45,797 bases of DNA from Gammaproteobacteria bacterium (lineage in GTDB: Bacteria; Pseudomonadota; Gammaproteobacteria; JAJPIJ01): contig JAJVHZ010000043.1 of assembly GCA_022072255.1 (NCBI GenBank), forward strand, positions 1-45,797. The letters run 5' to 3'. The notes under the pieces were generated by a model, which made no database searches, had not been told where the DNA came from, and worked only from the letters and a program-made list of their open reading frames with translations. Of the stretch, positions 17,099-28,598 are shown in pieces. The translations under genes and the position numbers were made by a program. Position 1 is the first letter of the stretch. Each line of letters begins with the position of its first letter.

Positions 17099-17670
17099 AT
17101 GCTCTGATCAACGAGCCGTCATGGATAATCATCGTCATGGAGACGACGTGCGTCCTGCTGCTGGCGTGCACCGGCCTGGTCTTCCTCATGCTGCGTCAGA
17201 ACCGACGCGACAAGGAGAACGTGCACAGCTTCATCGCCGCGGTCCACAACGATCTGAAATCGCGGGAGAGGTCGCTGCTCGAGGTCTGCGATCAGCGGTT
17301 CCGGATGACCACGGAGCAGATCGGCAGTTCGGCCGAAGAGCTCGTCGGCATGGAGCGCGACATCTACAAGATGCTGGTGGTGGCCTACCACGACCGCGAC
17401 GGCGTCTCCATGCTGAAGGTCCACAGCAACGTCAAGCGGCTGCTGTGGGCGTGTCTGGACCTCGCGCCCGCACAAAACGAGTACGGCACGCCCGAGGGTA
17501 TCCAGAGATTCGAAGCCATGGTGCAGCAGCTCGCACAGTCCGAGGAGCACAACCGGCGATTGCACGAGCAGATCGCCCGCAACCAGGAAGAGATGTCGCA
17601 CCTGCTGGCCGAATACCAGCGCGTCTTCAAGAAGACCCAGGCGCAGGACGCGGAAGCGGCGACCGCCTGA
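17095..17670 (+). CDS. Membrane-anchored coiled-coil protein of unknown function
   Basis: 191 residues. One membrane span at about 11-33, then a cytoplasmic, mostly helical part: a charged helix at 35-70, a middle region with MERDIYKMLVVAYHDRDG, and a strong coiled coil at about 140-182 (QQLAQSEEHNRRLHEQIARN). The GTG start overlaps the VWA stop by 4 bases, so the two proteins are made together and probably act together across the inner membrane. No family was recognised. Confidence 0.75.
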   Translation: MNALINEPSWIIIVMETTCVLLLACTGLVFLMLRQNRRDKENVHSFIAAVHNDLKSRERSLLEVCDQRFRMTTEQIGSSAEELVGMERDIYKMLVVAYHDRDGVSMLKVHSNVKRLLWACLDLAPAQNEYGTPEGIQRFEAMVQQLAQSEEHNRRLHEQIARNQEEMSHLLAEYQRVFKKTQAQDAEAATA

Positions 17671-17706
17671 ACGCGGCTGCGCGGTGCATGCCTGCGCCCC
17701 GTCGTC

Positions 17707-17732
17707 GGGCCGCCGTAGTCGCCGCCCGGCCC
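17707..17732. terminator. GC-rich hairpin between convergent genes
   Basis: GGGCCG (17707-17712) and CGGCCC (17727-17732) are inverted copies with a 14-base loop, placed between the stops of the coiled-coil gene and the EamA transporter gene. There is no T-run, so a bidirectional terminator is only a suggestion. Confidence 0.3.
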
Positions 17733-17734
17733 TC

Positions 17735-18640
17735 TCAGGCGCGACGGGTCACCGCGTAGACCCCGCTGCAGACCAGCACGGCACCCGCCAGTTGCAGCGT
17801 CGATGTCGCCTCGCCCAGCACGATCTGCCCGAGCGCGATCGTGATGATCGGTCCTATCGAACTCACCACCGCGGCACGGCCGGCGCCCAGCCGGCGTATC
17901 CCGGCGGACACGAGAAACGCGGGCAGGACGGTGGAGATCAGCGCCATCGCAGCCGCCCAGCCGTACACCGGCGCCGGCAGCCGCAGATCCCCCGTCGCGT
18001 GAGTTACCGCGAATTGCACCATGACCGCGACGCAGGACACGGTCATCGCCGTTGCTGTGAACACGGCCGTGCCCAGCTTCCGGATCAGCGCCTCGCTGCC
18101 GGCCAGGTAGAAGGCGAAGCACACCGCGCTGGCGAATACCAGCGCGCTGCCGGTCAGGACCGCCGGCTGCTGCACCGAGATGTCCGCGTATACCGCCATC
18201 GCGATGCCGGCATAACTGAGCGCCGTGGCGAAGACCTCGCGAGAAGAGAGCCGCGCCCCGGCAAGGCGTGTGGACAGCAGCATCACGAACGTCGGATAGA
18301 GGAAGAGGATCAGCCGCTCGAGCCCGGCCGAGATGTACTGCAGGCCGAGGAAATCCAGGTAGCTCGCGAGGTAGTAGCCGAGCAGACCCATGATGAACAC
18401 GCCTGCCCAATCCCGCGCGGTGACGGCCGTCCGATCGCCGGTGCGCCATTTCACCGCGGCCACGGCGAGGAAGAACGGAAGGGCAAAGCTCATGCGCAGG
18501 GCGAGCAGCGTTGCGGCGTCGACCCCGTAACGGTAAGCAAGCTTGATGAAGATGGACTTGACCGAAAAACACGTCGCCCCCAGCAGCACCAGGATCACGC
18601 CCGATCCCAGCCACCGATCAGGAGACGGCGGCATGCGCAT
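17735..18640 (-). CDS. EamA/DMT-family transporter
   Basis: 301-residue inner-membrane protein with ten membrane spans arranged as two EamA repeats (about 12-140 and 155-295). The repeat endings are recognisable: AGARLSSREVFATALSYAGI in the first and IVLGEATSTLQLAGAVLVCSGV in the second, each with the conserved glutamate/serine region before the last helix. Such proteins export or import metabolites, often amino acids; the substrate cannot be told. It stands alone on the minus strand, convergent with the VWA pair. Confidence 0.88.
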   Translation of the reverse strand: MRMPPSPDRWLGSGVILVLLGATCFSVKSIFIKLAYRYGVDAATLLALRMSFALPFFLAVAAVKWRTGDRTAVTARDWAGVFIMGLLGYYLASYLDFLGLQYISAGLERLILFLYPTFVMLLSTRLAGARLSSREVFATALSYAGIAMAVYADISVQQPAVLTGSALVFASAVCFAFYLAGSEALIRKLGTAVFTATAMTVSCVAVMVQFAVTHATGDLRLPAPVYGWAAAMALISTVLPAFLVSAGIRRLGAGRAAVVSSIGPIITIALGQIVLGEATSTLQLAGAVLVCSGVYAVTRRA

Positions 18641-18793
18641 GCGACTCCGTCGCGCCTCGATGCAGGGGACCTGGAACGTGGTCAGCGGGTTTCAGGGGGA
18701 TGATGGACCCGCCCGTGGCCCGCGGCGCGGGCGGCCGCGGTGTTCGATTCGGGGATCCGGTGCCAGCCGGTCCCGACCGGTGGCCGTGAAGCA

Positions 18794-18827
18794 CACCGGC
18801 GGCTGCGCGTTGCGCGCTCCGCCGGTG
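18794..18827 (-). terminator. GC-rich hairpin downstream of the HU-like gene
   Basis: CACCGGCGG (18794-18802) pairs perfectly with CCGCCGGTG (18819-18827), and inside them GCGCG (18805-18809) pairs with CGCGC (18813-18817). It starts 57 bases after the HU-like stop. There is no T-run; a second small inverted repeat (CCGGT/ACCGG, about 18769-18782) lies further on. It could end transcription or stabilise the mRNA 3' end. The rest of 18641-18883 shows no gene. Confidence 0.4.
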
Positions 18828-18883
18828 GTGCAGGACGCTCGCTGAACCGCAGCCGCGATTCAGTTGCGGATCATGGGTACAGC

Positions 18884-19222
18884 CTAACGGCCAACGGCAT
18901 CCTTCAATGCCTTGAGGGCGCGGGCGCGCACATCGAGCCGTGCGGGCCTGGCCTTGATGGTGATCTCCTCTCCCGTGAACGGATTGCGACCCTTGCGGGC
19001 CTTTGTCGCCGGCTTCTGTATCGCCCGGACCTTTACGCCGAGTCCCGGAACTACGAACTCGCCGGCACCGCCCTTGATCAGATGGCGCCGCGCTACATCC
19101 GCGAGAGCATCGATTACGGCGCCGACGTCCTTCTTCGATACGCCGGTTGACCCGGAAATGGTGGTGTAGATCTGAGATTTTGTCTGTTTCGGCTTTATGG
19201 GTTTGTTGCTGGCCTTTGCCAT
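18884..19222 (-). CDS. HU-family DNA-binding protein with Lys-rich N-terminal extension
   Basis: 112 residues. The HU/IHF fold spans about 15-110, with the DNA-binding arm signature RKGRNPFTGEEITIKA (the family motif GxNPxTGE) at about 77-92. The first 15 residues (MAKASNKPIKPKQTK) form a basic extension not found in the 90-residue housekeeping HU. Close in character to HU-like proteins annotated in many proteobacteria next to csrA. A good ribosome site (AGGGGG, 6 bases) precedes the ATG. Binds DNA and bends it. Confidence 0.9.
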   Translation of the reverse strand: MAKASNKPIKPKQTKSQIYTTISGSTGVSKKDVGAVIDALADVARRHLIKGGAGEFVVPGLGVKVRAIQKPATKARKGRNPFTGEEITIKARPARLDVRARALKALKDAVGR

Positions 19223-19633
19223 CGATTCCCCCTTTTCTCAAGAATGAGTGTGAATTACTCAAGCGCGCCTATCCTAACAGAGAGTAGCGAATATGTAGAG
19301 TTTTCGCGAGAAAAACCGCCATTTCGACGAACGGCACGAGAGCGAGGAAGAATTCGCGCGGACGCGGGTGCGACGCAACTCGTCTTGCGGCCGCGCCACT
19401 CGATCTGCGATCCCATGGCAACGCGCCGCCGGCGGGGAATGCACTTCGTCGCAGCCACGCCTCGCCTCGACGAGGAAACCTGCGGGAATGCGACGTCGAC
19501 AAAGCACCGCAGGGCGCTGGCGGGTCGAGCACGATCGACGCGCGCGTGCGAGCGCCCTCCGGCAGCATGCCTCCTCGAGGCCCGGGCCGGCGGTGCTCGC
19601 GCGGGAATGAACGTCGGAATCAGGAAGAACAGA
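19223..19633. other. 411-base intergenic region between the HU-like gene and tRNA-Arg
   Basis: No convincing gene: open frames on either strand are Arg/Ala-rich shadows without ribosome sites. The part next to the HU-like gene is AT-richer and holds its candidate promoter. I saw no clear terminator for the tRNAs. Confidence 0.5.
19271..19299 (-). promoter_or_regulatory. Candidate promoter of the HU-like gene
   Basis: On the minus strand TCTACA (19294-19299) and TAGGAT (19271-19276) are 17 bases apart, each matching four of six sigma-70 consensus positions, and lie about 50 bases before the start codon in an AT-rich stretch. A direct repeat, CTTGAG, occurs twice between promoter and start (about 19237-19262). 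Confidence 0.4.
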
Positions 19634-19710
19634 TGGCGCGCCCGGAAGGATTCGAACCTCCGACCCCCTGGTTCGTAGCCAGGTACTCTATCCAACTGAG
19701 CTACGGGCGC
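19634..19710 (-). tRNA. tRNA-Arg (anticodon ACG)
   Basis: Read on the minus strand, 77 bases fold as a full cloverleaf: acceptor stem GCGCCCG / CGGGCGC, D-arm AGCTCAGTTGGATAGAGT, anticodon stem-loop around CTACGAA, T-arm GGAGGTTCGAATCCTTC and encoded 3' CCA. The anticodon ACG (wobble A becomes inosine) reads CGU, CGC and CGA. It follows tRNA-Ser by 33 bases, so both are probably one transcript, as in E. coli serV-argV. Confidence 0.98.
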
Positions 19711-19743
19711 GTTGGGTACTTCAAGATCGCCTGTCAAGGAAAC

Positions 19744-19836
19744 TGGCGGAGAGGGAGGGATTCGAACCCTCGATAGAGCTTTTGGCCCTATACTCCCTTA
19801 GCAGGGGAGTGCCTTCAGCCTCTCGGCCACCTCTCC
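19744..19836 (-). tRNA. tRNA-Ser (anticodon GCT)
   Basis: On the minus strand, 93 bases form a class II tRNA: acceptor GGAGAGG / CCTCTCC, anticodon loop CTGCTAA (GCU, reading AGC and AGU), a long variable arm (ATAGGGCCAAAAGCTCTAT) as expected for serine, T-loop GTTCGAATCC, and encoded CCA. It lies downstream of csrA, as in other Gammaproteobacteria. Confidence 0.98.
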
Positions 19837-19854
19837 AGTTATCGTGCGGGCGTA

Positions 19855-19883
19855 AGAATACCCGTCGGTCAACACAGCGTAAA
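19855..19883 (-). promoter_or_regulatory. Candidate promoter of the tRNA-Ser/tRNA-Arg unit
   Basis: On the minus strand TTTACG (19878-19883) and TATTCT (19855-19860) are 17 bases apart, each matching four of six consensus positions. A GC-rich discriminator (TACGCCCGC) follows, as is typical of stringently controlled stable-RNA promoters, and the mature tRNA begins 19 bases after the -10. Confidence 0.5.
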
Positions 19884-19922
19884 GCTTGGCGGGCTCGGGC
19901 GATGCACCCCTGCTTTCGACTG

Positions 19923-20150
19923 CTATTCCTCGCTCGTGTCGTCCTCCGGGCCGCCAGCCGTGACCGTAGGCGCGCGCCCCTCGGCCTTCTCCTGCTGGAT
20001 ACGCTGGTAAATCTCCTCGCGGTGCACGGCGACCGTCTTCGGCGCGTTCACGCCCAGACGGACCTGGTTTCCCTTCACGCCCAGCACGGTGACGCTGATC
20101 TCGTCGCCGATCATCAATGACTCTCCAACCCGTCTCGTCAAAATCAACAT
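19923..20150 (-). CDS. csrA: Carbon storage regulator CsrA/RsmA
   Basis: 75-residue RNA-binding global regulator; the dimer binds GGA motifs near ribosome sites to block or stabilise mRNAs. The core [16 protein letters not shown], then [15 protein letters not shown] and HREEIYQRI are the classic CsrA strands and helix, including the RNA-contacting residues L4, R6 and R44-type positions. The ATG at 20150 is used because GGAGG lies 5 bases upstream and CsrA proteins begin MLILTRR; four more in-frame codons precede it. The C-terminal tail (about 60-75) is longer and acidic ([10 protein letters not shown]). It sits between lysC and tRNA-Ser, a conserved arrangement. Confidence 0.98.
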   Translation of the reverse strand: MLILTRRVGESLMIGDEISVTVLGVKGNQVRLGVNAPKTVAVHREEIYQRIQQEKAEGRAPTVTAGGPEDDTSEE

Positions 20151-20175
20151 GACAGCCTCCACATGAATTTCCGTG

Positions 20176-20202
20176 CGGTCCCATCCGCGGCGGTCGGGAC
20201 CG
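20176..20202 (-). promoter_or_regulatory. GGA-presenting hairpin in the csrA leader
   Basis: On the minus strand CGGTCCC and GGGACCG form a 7-bp stem with a 13-base loop that contains GCGGAT, a CsrA-type GGA site, 26 bases before the csrA start. The whole 90-base leader has six GGA triplets, the last overlapping the ribosome site. This layout fits the known negative autoregulation of csrA. Confidence 0.5.
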
Positions 20203-20245
20203 GGTCCGTTTCAGGCCAGACCCGCCCGCATCCGGCCTGCTTCTT

Positions 20246-20273
20246 TTTATCTATGACCATTAATTACCCGCAA
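20246..20273 (-). promoter_or_regulatory. Candidate csrA promoter
   Basis: On the minus strand TTGCGG (20268-20273) and GATAAA (20246-20251) are 16 bases apart, in the most AT-rich part of the lysC-csrA gap. Transcription from here would give a leader of about 90 bases carrying the GGA sites. Motif match only. Confidence 0.45.
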
Positions 20274-20289
20274 ATTCCATTCCCGGGTC

Positions 20290-21513
20290 TCAGGCTTCCG
20301 GCCTGTCGAGACCGAAGGCGGTGTGCAGCGTGCGCGCCCCCAACTCTATGTATTTCTCGTCCACGACCACGGAGATCTTGATTTCGGACGTGGAGATCAT
20401 GCGGATATTGATGTTCTCCGCCGCCAGCGCCTTGAACATCTTGCTGGCGATTCCGGCGTGCGATCGCATGCCGACGCCCACCACCGAGAGCTTGGCTATC
20501 TTGTTGTCGCCCTCGACGGCACGCGCATTCATCTCCCGGGCCACGGTCTTGAGGATTTCGAGCACCTGGTCGTAGTCGCCGCGAGAGACCGTGAAGGTGA
20601 AATCGGTGGTCTGGTCGGCGCCGACATTCTGGACGATCATGTCCACCTCGATGTTGGCATCGGCAACCGGGCCGAGTATCCGGCTGGCTATGCCGGGCTT
20701 GTCCGGCACGCCGAGCATCGTCAGCTTGGCCTCGTTCCTGTTGACCGTGACCCCTGAAATTAAAGGTTCCTCCATCGCCTCTTCCTCTGAAGTAATCAGC
20801 GTCCCCGGGCCTTCCTCGAATGAAGACAGCACCCGCAGACGAACATTGTACTTGCGCGCGAACTCCACTGACCTGATTTGCAGCACCTTGGCGCCCAGGC
20901 TTGCCATCTCCAGCATTTCCTCGAAGGTCACCGTGTCCAGCCGGTGCGCCGCGGGGACGATACGCGGGTCGGATGTGTAGACGCCGTCGACGTCGGTGTA
21001 GATCTGGCACTCGTCGGCCTTCAGCGCCGCGGCCAGCGCCACGGCCGTGGTGTCGGAGCCGCCGCGCCCCAGCGTCGTGATATTGCCGTGCTCGTCCACG
21101 CCCTGGAAGCCTGCCACCACCACCACGCGCCCGGCGTGCAGGTCGCGGCGCATCCGGGCATCGTCGATGTCGATAATGCGCGCCTTGTTGTGGGCGCTGT
21201 CGGTGAGGATGCGGACCTGCGGGCCGGTATAGGAGATGGCGGGACAGCCGCGCTTCTCCATTGCCATGCTGGCAAGCGCGATCGTGACCTGTTCTCCGGT
21301 GGCGAGCAGCACGTCGAGCTCGCGCGGCGCGGGCCTCTCGGCGACCTGCCGGGCGAGTCCAAGGAGACGATCGGTCTCGCCGCTCATCGCCGAGACCACG
21401 ACCACGACGTCGTGACCTTCCCGGCGCGCCCGTACCACTCGCTCCGCGACACTGGCAATCCGCTCCGGACTGCCGACGGAGGTGCCGCCGTATTTCTGAA
21501 CGATAAGACTCAT
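20290..21513 (-). CDS. lysC: Aspartate kinase (aspartokinase, single-function)
   Basis: 407-residue enzyme that phosphorylates L-aspartate, the first step towards lysine, threonine, methionine and diaminopimelate. Kinase domain about 1-250: VQKYGGTSVGSPERI (5-19), GRGGSDTTAVALAAAL (about 149-164) and YTDVDGVYTSDPRIVP (about 172-187). Two ACT domains follow (about 265-330 and 345-405) for feedback inhibition by lysine/threonine, as in the Pseudomonas type. There is no fused homoserine dehydrogenase. It is separated from alaS by 119 bases, whose minus-strand end carries a GATAAT that could be a -10. Confidence 0.97.
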   Translation of the reverse strand: MSLIVQKYGGTSVGSPERIASVAERVVRARREGHDVVVVVSAMSGETDRLLGLARQVAERPAPRELDVLLATGEQVTIALASMAMEKRGCPAISYTGPQVRILTDSAHNKARIIDIDDARMRRDLHAGRVVVVAGFQGVDEHGNITTLGRGGSDTTAVALAAALKADECQIYTDVDGVYTSDPRIVPAAHRLDTVTFEEMLEMASLGAKVLQIRSVEFARKYNVRLRVLSSFEEGPGTLITSEEEAMEEPLISGVTVNRNEAKLTMLGVPDKPGIASRILGPVADANIEVDMIVQNVGADQTTDFTFTVSRGDYDQVLEILKTVAREMNARAVEGDNKIAKLSVVGVGMRSHAGIASKMFKALAAENINIRMISTSEIKISVVVDEKYIELGARTLHTAFGLDRPEA

Positions 21514-21632
21514 ACCGTACCTGGCCAGTTATTATCGAGACGAAAGAACTACCAAAATCGGGCAAGTGATTGGGCGGTCATGATAAGTGTTTGTCCGAGC
21601 TTTCCCAAGTGGGATAGGCAAATTTCCCAATT

Positions 21633-24272
<2,640 letters not shown>

Positions 24273-24284
24273 CGTCTGCTGCGC

Positions 24285-24701
24285 TCATTCGCCGTCCGCA
24301 CCGCCAACCGCCGCGCGGATCGTCTCCGCCTGGAATCCGCGATACTCCAGAAATCGCATCTGCCGGGCGCGCTCCGCGGGCCCGGCAGGCACGGCGCGGC
24401 CGAACCGCTTGACCCGCGCTGCGCGCGCGAGCCGCAACCAGTCGGCCTCCTCCAGCCCGTCGATCGCCCTGCTGACTGCCTCTTTGGAGGTTCCCCTGTC
24501 GCGCAGTTCCCGCGCGATGCGCAGCGGTCCGTATCCCCTGTCCGCGCGCTGGCGCAGGTAGGATTCGGCGTGACGGTCGTCGCTCTGCAGACGCTCGCGC
24601 GCCAGCCCGTCCAGTGCCGCCTCGATGGCCGCCTCATCGTCGATCCGGCGCCGCAGCTTGTTCCGCAACTCCTCGCGCGTATGCTCGCGGCGCGCCAGCA
24701 A
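24285..24701 (-). CDS. recX: RecX, regulator of RecA
   Basis: At least 138 residues of RecX, which binds RecA filaments and limits recombinase activity. Three-helix repeats can be seen: LLARREHTREELRNKLRRR at the start, LQSDDRHAESYLRQRADRGYGPLRIARELRDRG in the middle and RQMRFLEYRGFQAETI at the end. No ATG or GTG is available: 24701 is a TTG, and the frame stays open without ATG/GTG up to the recA stop, with family-like residues (TEARRCALA) before it. The true start is therefore TTG or a rarer codon, with translation probably coupled to recA. Confidence 0.93.
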   Translation of the reverse strand: MLARREHTREELRNKLRRRIDDEAAIEAALDGLARERLQSDDRHAESYLRQRADRGYGPLRIARELRDRGTSKEAVSRAIDGLEEADWLRLARAARVKRFGRAVPAGPAERARQMRFLEYRGFQAETIRAAVGGADGE

Positions 24702-24745
24702 CGCCAGCGCGCATCTGCGGGCCTCGGTGACGGGGTCGAGGTCGC

Positions 24746-25780
24746 TCAGTCGGTGACTTCCTCGGCAACCTCGGTTTCGACAGCGCCGCCCTGGACGGCC
24801 GCCGCCTCGCGGATCCGGTTCTCGATCTCGCGGGCCTTCTCCGGGTTGTCCTTCAGGAACTGGCGGGCATTGTCCTTGCCCTGGCCGATGCGCTCCTTCT
24901 TGTAGCTGTACCAGGCTCCGGTCTTCTCGACGATCTCCATCTGCACGCCGAGGTCGACGATCTCGCCTTCGCGCGAGACGCCTTCCCCATAGAGAATGTC
25001 GAAGGTGGCGACGCGAAACGGCGGCGCAACCTTGTTCTTGACCACCTTCACCTTGGTCTCGCTGCCGATGACCTCTTCACCGCGCTTGATCGCGCCGACG
25101 CGCCGGATATCCAGGCGCACGGAGGCATAGAACTTCAGGGCGTTGCCACCGGTAGTGGTCTCCGGGTTGCCGAACATCACGCCGATCTTCATGCGGATCT
25201 GGTTGATGAAGATGACCAGCGTGTTGGAACGCTTGATGTTGCCGGTCAGCTTGCGCAGCGCCTGCGACATCAGCCGCGCGTGCAGGCCGACATGGCTGTC
25301 GCCCATTTCGCCCTCGATCTCGGCCTTTGGCGTCAGCGCGGCGACGGAATCCACGACGATGATGTCCACCGCGCCGGAGCGCACCAGCATGTCGGTGATC
25401 TCGAGCGCCTGTTCCCCGGTGTCGGGCTGCGACACCAGCAGATCGGCGACGTTCACGCCGAGCTTCTCGGCGTACTGCGGGTCGAGGGCGTGCTCGGCGT
25501 CGACGAAGGCGGCGGTGCCACCCGCCTTCTGCGCCTCGGCGATCGCCTGCAGGGCGATGGTGGTCTTGCCGGATGATTCCGGGCCGTAGATCTCGACGAC
25601 TCGTCCGCGCGGCAGGCCGCCGACACCGAGCGCGATGTCCAGCGACAGCGAGCCCGAGGAGATGACATCGAGGTTGCGCACGGCGCGGGCGTCGCCCATG
25701 CGCATGACCGAGCCGGTGCCGAACTGCTTTTCAATCTGTCCTAGCGCCGCGGCGAGCGCCTTCTTTCTGTTTTCTTCCAT
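24746..25780 (-). CDS. recA: Recombinase RecA
   Basis: 344-residue DNA strand-exchange ATPase and LexA co-protease. Walker A GPESSGKT at 66-73, catalytic E96-type glutamate in [12 protein letters not shown], Walker B region [11 protein letters not shown] (about 138-148), loop L2 region [25 protein letters not shown] with the family signature [11 protein letters not shown]. The acidic C-terminus ([11 protein letters not shown]) is normal. It starts at an ATG with a weak ribosome site and heads the recA-recX unit. Confidence 0.99.
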   Translation of the reverse strand: MEENRKKALAAALGQIEKQFGTGSVMRMGDARAVRNLDVISSGSLSLDIALGVGGLPRGRVVEIYGPESSGKTTIALQAIAEAQKAGGTAAFVDAEHALDPQYAEKLGVNVADLLVSQPDTGEQALEITDMLVRSGAVDIIVVDSVAALTPKAEIEGEMGDSHVGLHARLMSQALRKLTGNIKRSNTLVIFINQIRMKIGVMFGNPETTTGGNALKFYASVRLDIRRVGAIKRGEEVIGSETKVKVVKNKVAPPFRVATFDILYGEGVSREGEIVDLGVQMEIVEKTGAWYSYKKERIGQGKDNARQFLKDNPEKAREIENRIREAAAVQGGAVETEVAEEVTD

Positions 25781-25827
25781 ATGCCAGTCTGTCCGTCCGA
25801 TGGTAGGTGGGTTTCAGGAGACGCGCG

Positions 25828-25856
25828 ATTATCGCACAGATGTAGACCCGATTTAA
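25828..25856 (-). promoter_or_regulatory. recA: Candidate recA promoter
   Basis: On the minus strand TTAAAT (25851-25856) and GATAAT (25828-25833) are 17 bases apart, about 48 bases before the recA start. ACAGAT ... ATCTGT forms an inverted repeat with a 14-base gap over the -35/spacer (about 25836-25861). The canonical gammaproteobacterial LexA site CTGT-N8-ACAG is not present. Confidence 0.45.
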
Positions 25857-25889
25857 TCTGTCCCCGCGAACCCATCGCGGCGCCCGGGA

Positions 25890-26417
25890 TCACTGCAATG
25901 GCCAGCTCCTGAGCGTCTCGTAGCGCGCGCCGCCGGCACTCGTACGGCTCGCGACGAGCGCAAAGTCGCGGACCTGCCAGGGGATCGCGACCGGTTCCGG
26001 CGCCGGGAGGTGACCGGGCGCATCTCGCAGCAGCGTGATGTGCGGCGAGTAGGCGCGTGTCTCGACCTCACAACCGCACGATCGCGCCGCGTTCCCCAGC
26101 GCCTCGTGCAACGCGGCAAGAGCCTCGGGCACCTCGGCCATGCCTGCCCAGAGCACTCTGGAGCGGGGGAAATATCCGATGCGCGTGAATTGCATGGTGA
26201 ACGGCTGGCAATGCAGGGTGTCCGCCGCGGACTCCACGCACCGGCGTGCCGCCGGGGTCATCCGCCCGAGGAAGAGCACGGTCAGGTGCAGCTTCTCCTC
26301 CGGCGTCGGCCGTCCGGTTCCGCGCGTTCGCCTCGGCATGCATGCCTGCAGCGCCGCACGCGTGGCGGCATCCGGCCACAGGGCGAAGAACAGCCGCTCG
26401 GTGAGGATCCTCTCCAT
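25890..26417 (-). CDS. thpR: RNA 2',3'-cyclic phosphodiesterase (2'-5' RNA ligase family)
   Basis: 175-residue 2H phosphoesterase. The two catalytic HxTx motifs are both present: HLTV (H44, T46) and HITL (H126, T128). The N-terminus ERLFFALWPDAATRAAL is typical of bacterial ThpR/LigT. It opens 2',3'-cyclic phosphate ends of RNA; its in-cell role is unclear in all bacteria. It follows pncC by 12 bases (gene order tadA-pncC-thpR), pointing to one transcript that runs towards recA. Confidence 0.94.
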   Translation of the reverse strand: MERILTERLFFALWPDAATRAALQACMPRRTRGTGRPTPEEKLHLTVLFLGRMTPAARRCVESAADTLHCQPFTMQFTRIGYFPRSRVLWAGMAEVPEALAALHEALGNAARSCGCEVETRAYSPHITLLRDAPGHLPAPEPVAIPWQVRDFALVASRTSAGGARYETLRSWPLQ

Positions 26418-26429
26418 GCCGCCCGCTGT

Positions 26430-27821
<1,392 letters not shown>

Positions 27822-28598
27822 ATGTCAGCGCGTCACTGCCGCAACGGTATCGCCGCGCTCGCGGCCAGCCTGGCCGTTGCCGACGCCGCCGCAGCGGCCG
27901 AGGACGAACCGGCGCGCGAACAACCAAAGATCCTGAATCAGGTCGATATCATCGGCGATCCGGGGGAATTTTGCGCGATCCCTGGCTCGGCACACTGTCC
28001 CGACGAGACGGTCGACACCGCCGCGGGACGCCTCGATTACCTGTTCGCGGGCTTCCCGCGCAGCACGGACGGGTTCAGGACCATCGACGCGGCGCCGGGC
28101 TGAAACGAAACCGACGAGACCGGATTCCACACCGTCGAGCCGATGGTGAGACTCGTGCCGGAGCCAACCACCGCAATCTTTCAGCGACTCGAGTTCAAGT
28201 ACGGTTTCTCCGACATGGAGGCGGACGAGACCTGTCCCGGCCCGAGCACCGGGGACTTCCGCCATGACCCTTCCCGGCGCTATTGCGTCGCGCGCCTCGG
28301 CAACATCGACACCGGGCAGCACCCGACCTGCCTGCGGCATTTCATCTCCCCGGCTGCGGATTTCGATCGGGTGGCGACGGCGTACTGCAACAGGTTCGCG
28401 CGCATCCGGTACAAGCTCGACGATATCCGCGCCGCGGCGCTTGCGGCCGCGCCACCGCCACGGCTTGACGGCGCGGAAGCTTGTTATCCACCATGTGATC
28501 CTTCCGCGTGCGCGGCAGCGTCGCCGCGCAGGTCCGCGCCCGTGCGCCTCACGGGAATCCAGACGGTGAGAACCGGACATGCCTATGGGACTGGATGA
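27822..28598 (+). pseudogene. Secreted Cys-containing protein interrupted by an in-frame TGA
   Basis: From the ATG at 27822 a signal peptide (RNGIAALAASLAVADAAAAA) leads into NQVDIIGDPGEFCAIPGSAHC. The frame stops at TGA 28101-28103 after 93 codons (…TIDAAPG-stop). The same frame then continues with clean coding character (NETDETGFHTVEPMVRLVPE … HDPSRRYCVARLGNID … CLRHFISPAADFDRVATAYC) to 28598, past the start of the glutaminase gene. Residue use, including several cysteines, is alike on both sides, so one TGG-to-TGA change may have split a protein of about 240-258 residues. A sequencing error or stop readthrough are alternatives. The family was not recognised; the last 50 residues look degenerate. 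Confidence 0.6.

Noticed and set aside
19255-19737. 160-codon minus-strand frame running through tRNA-Arg
   Set aside because: It reads through a certain tRNA gene and has no protein family character.
28101-28103. Selenocysteine insertion at the in-frame TGA
   Set aside because: No redox motif around the position and no convincing SECIS stem-loop downstream; a nonsense change is simpler.
27825-28580. Minus-strand frame opposite the interrupted secreted-protein gene
   Set aside because: Arg/Gly/Val-rich shadow; the plus strand shows a signal peptide and balanced composition instead.
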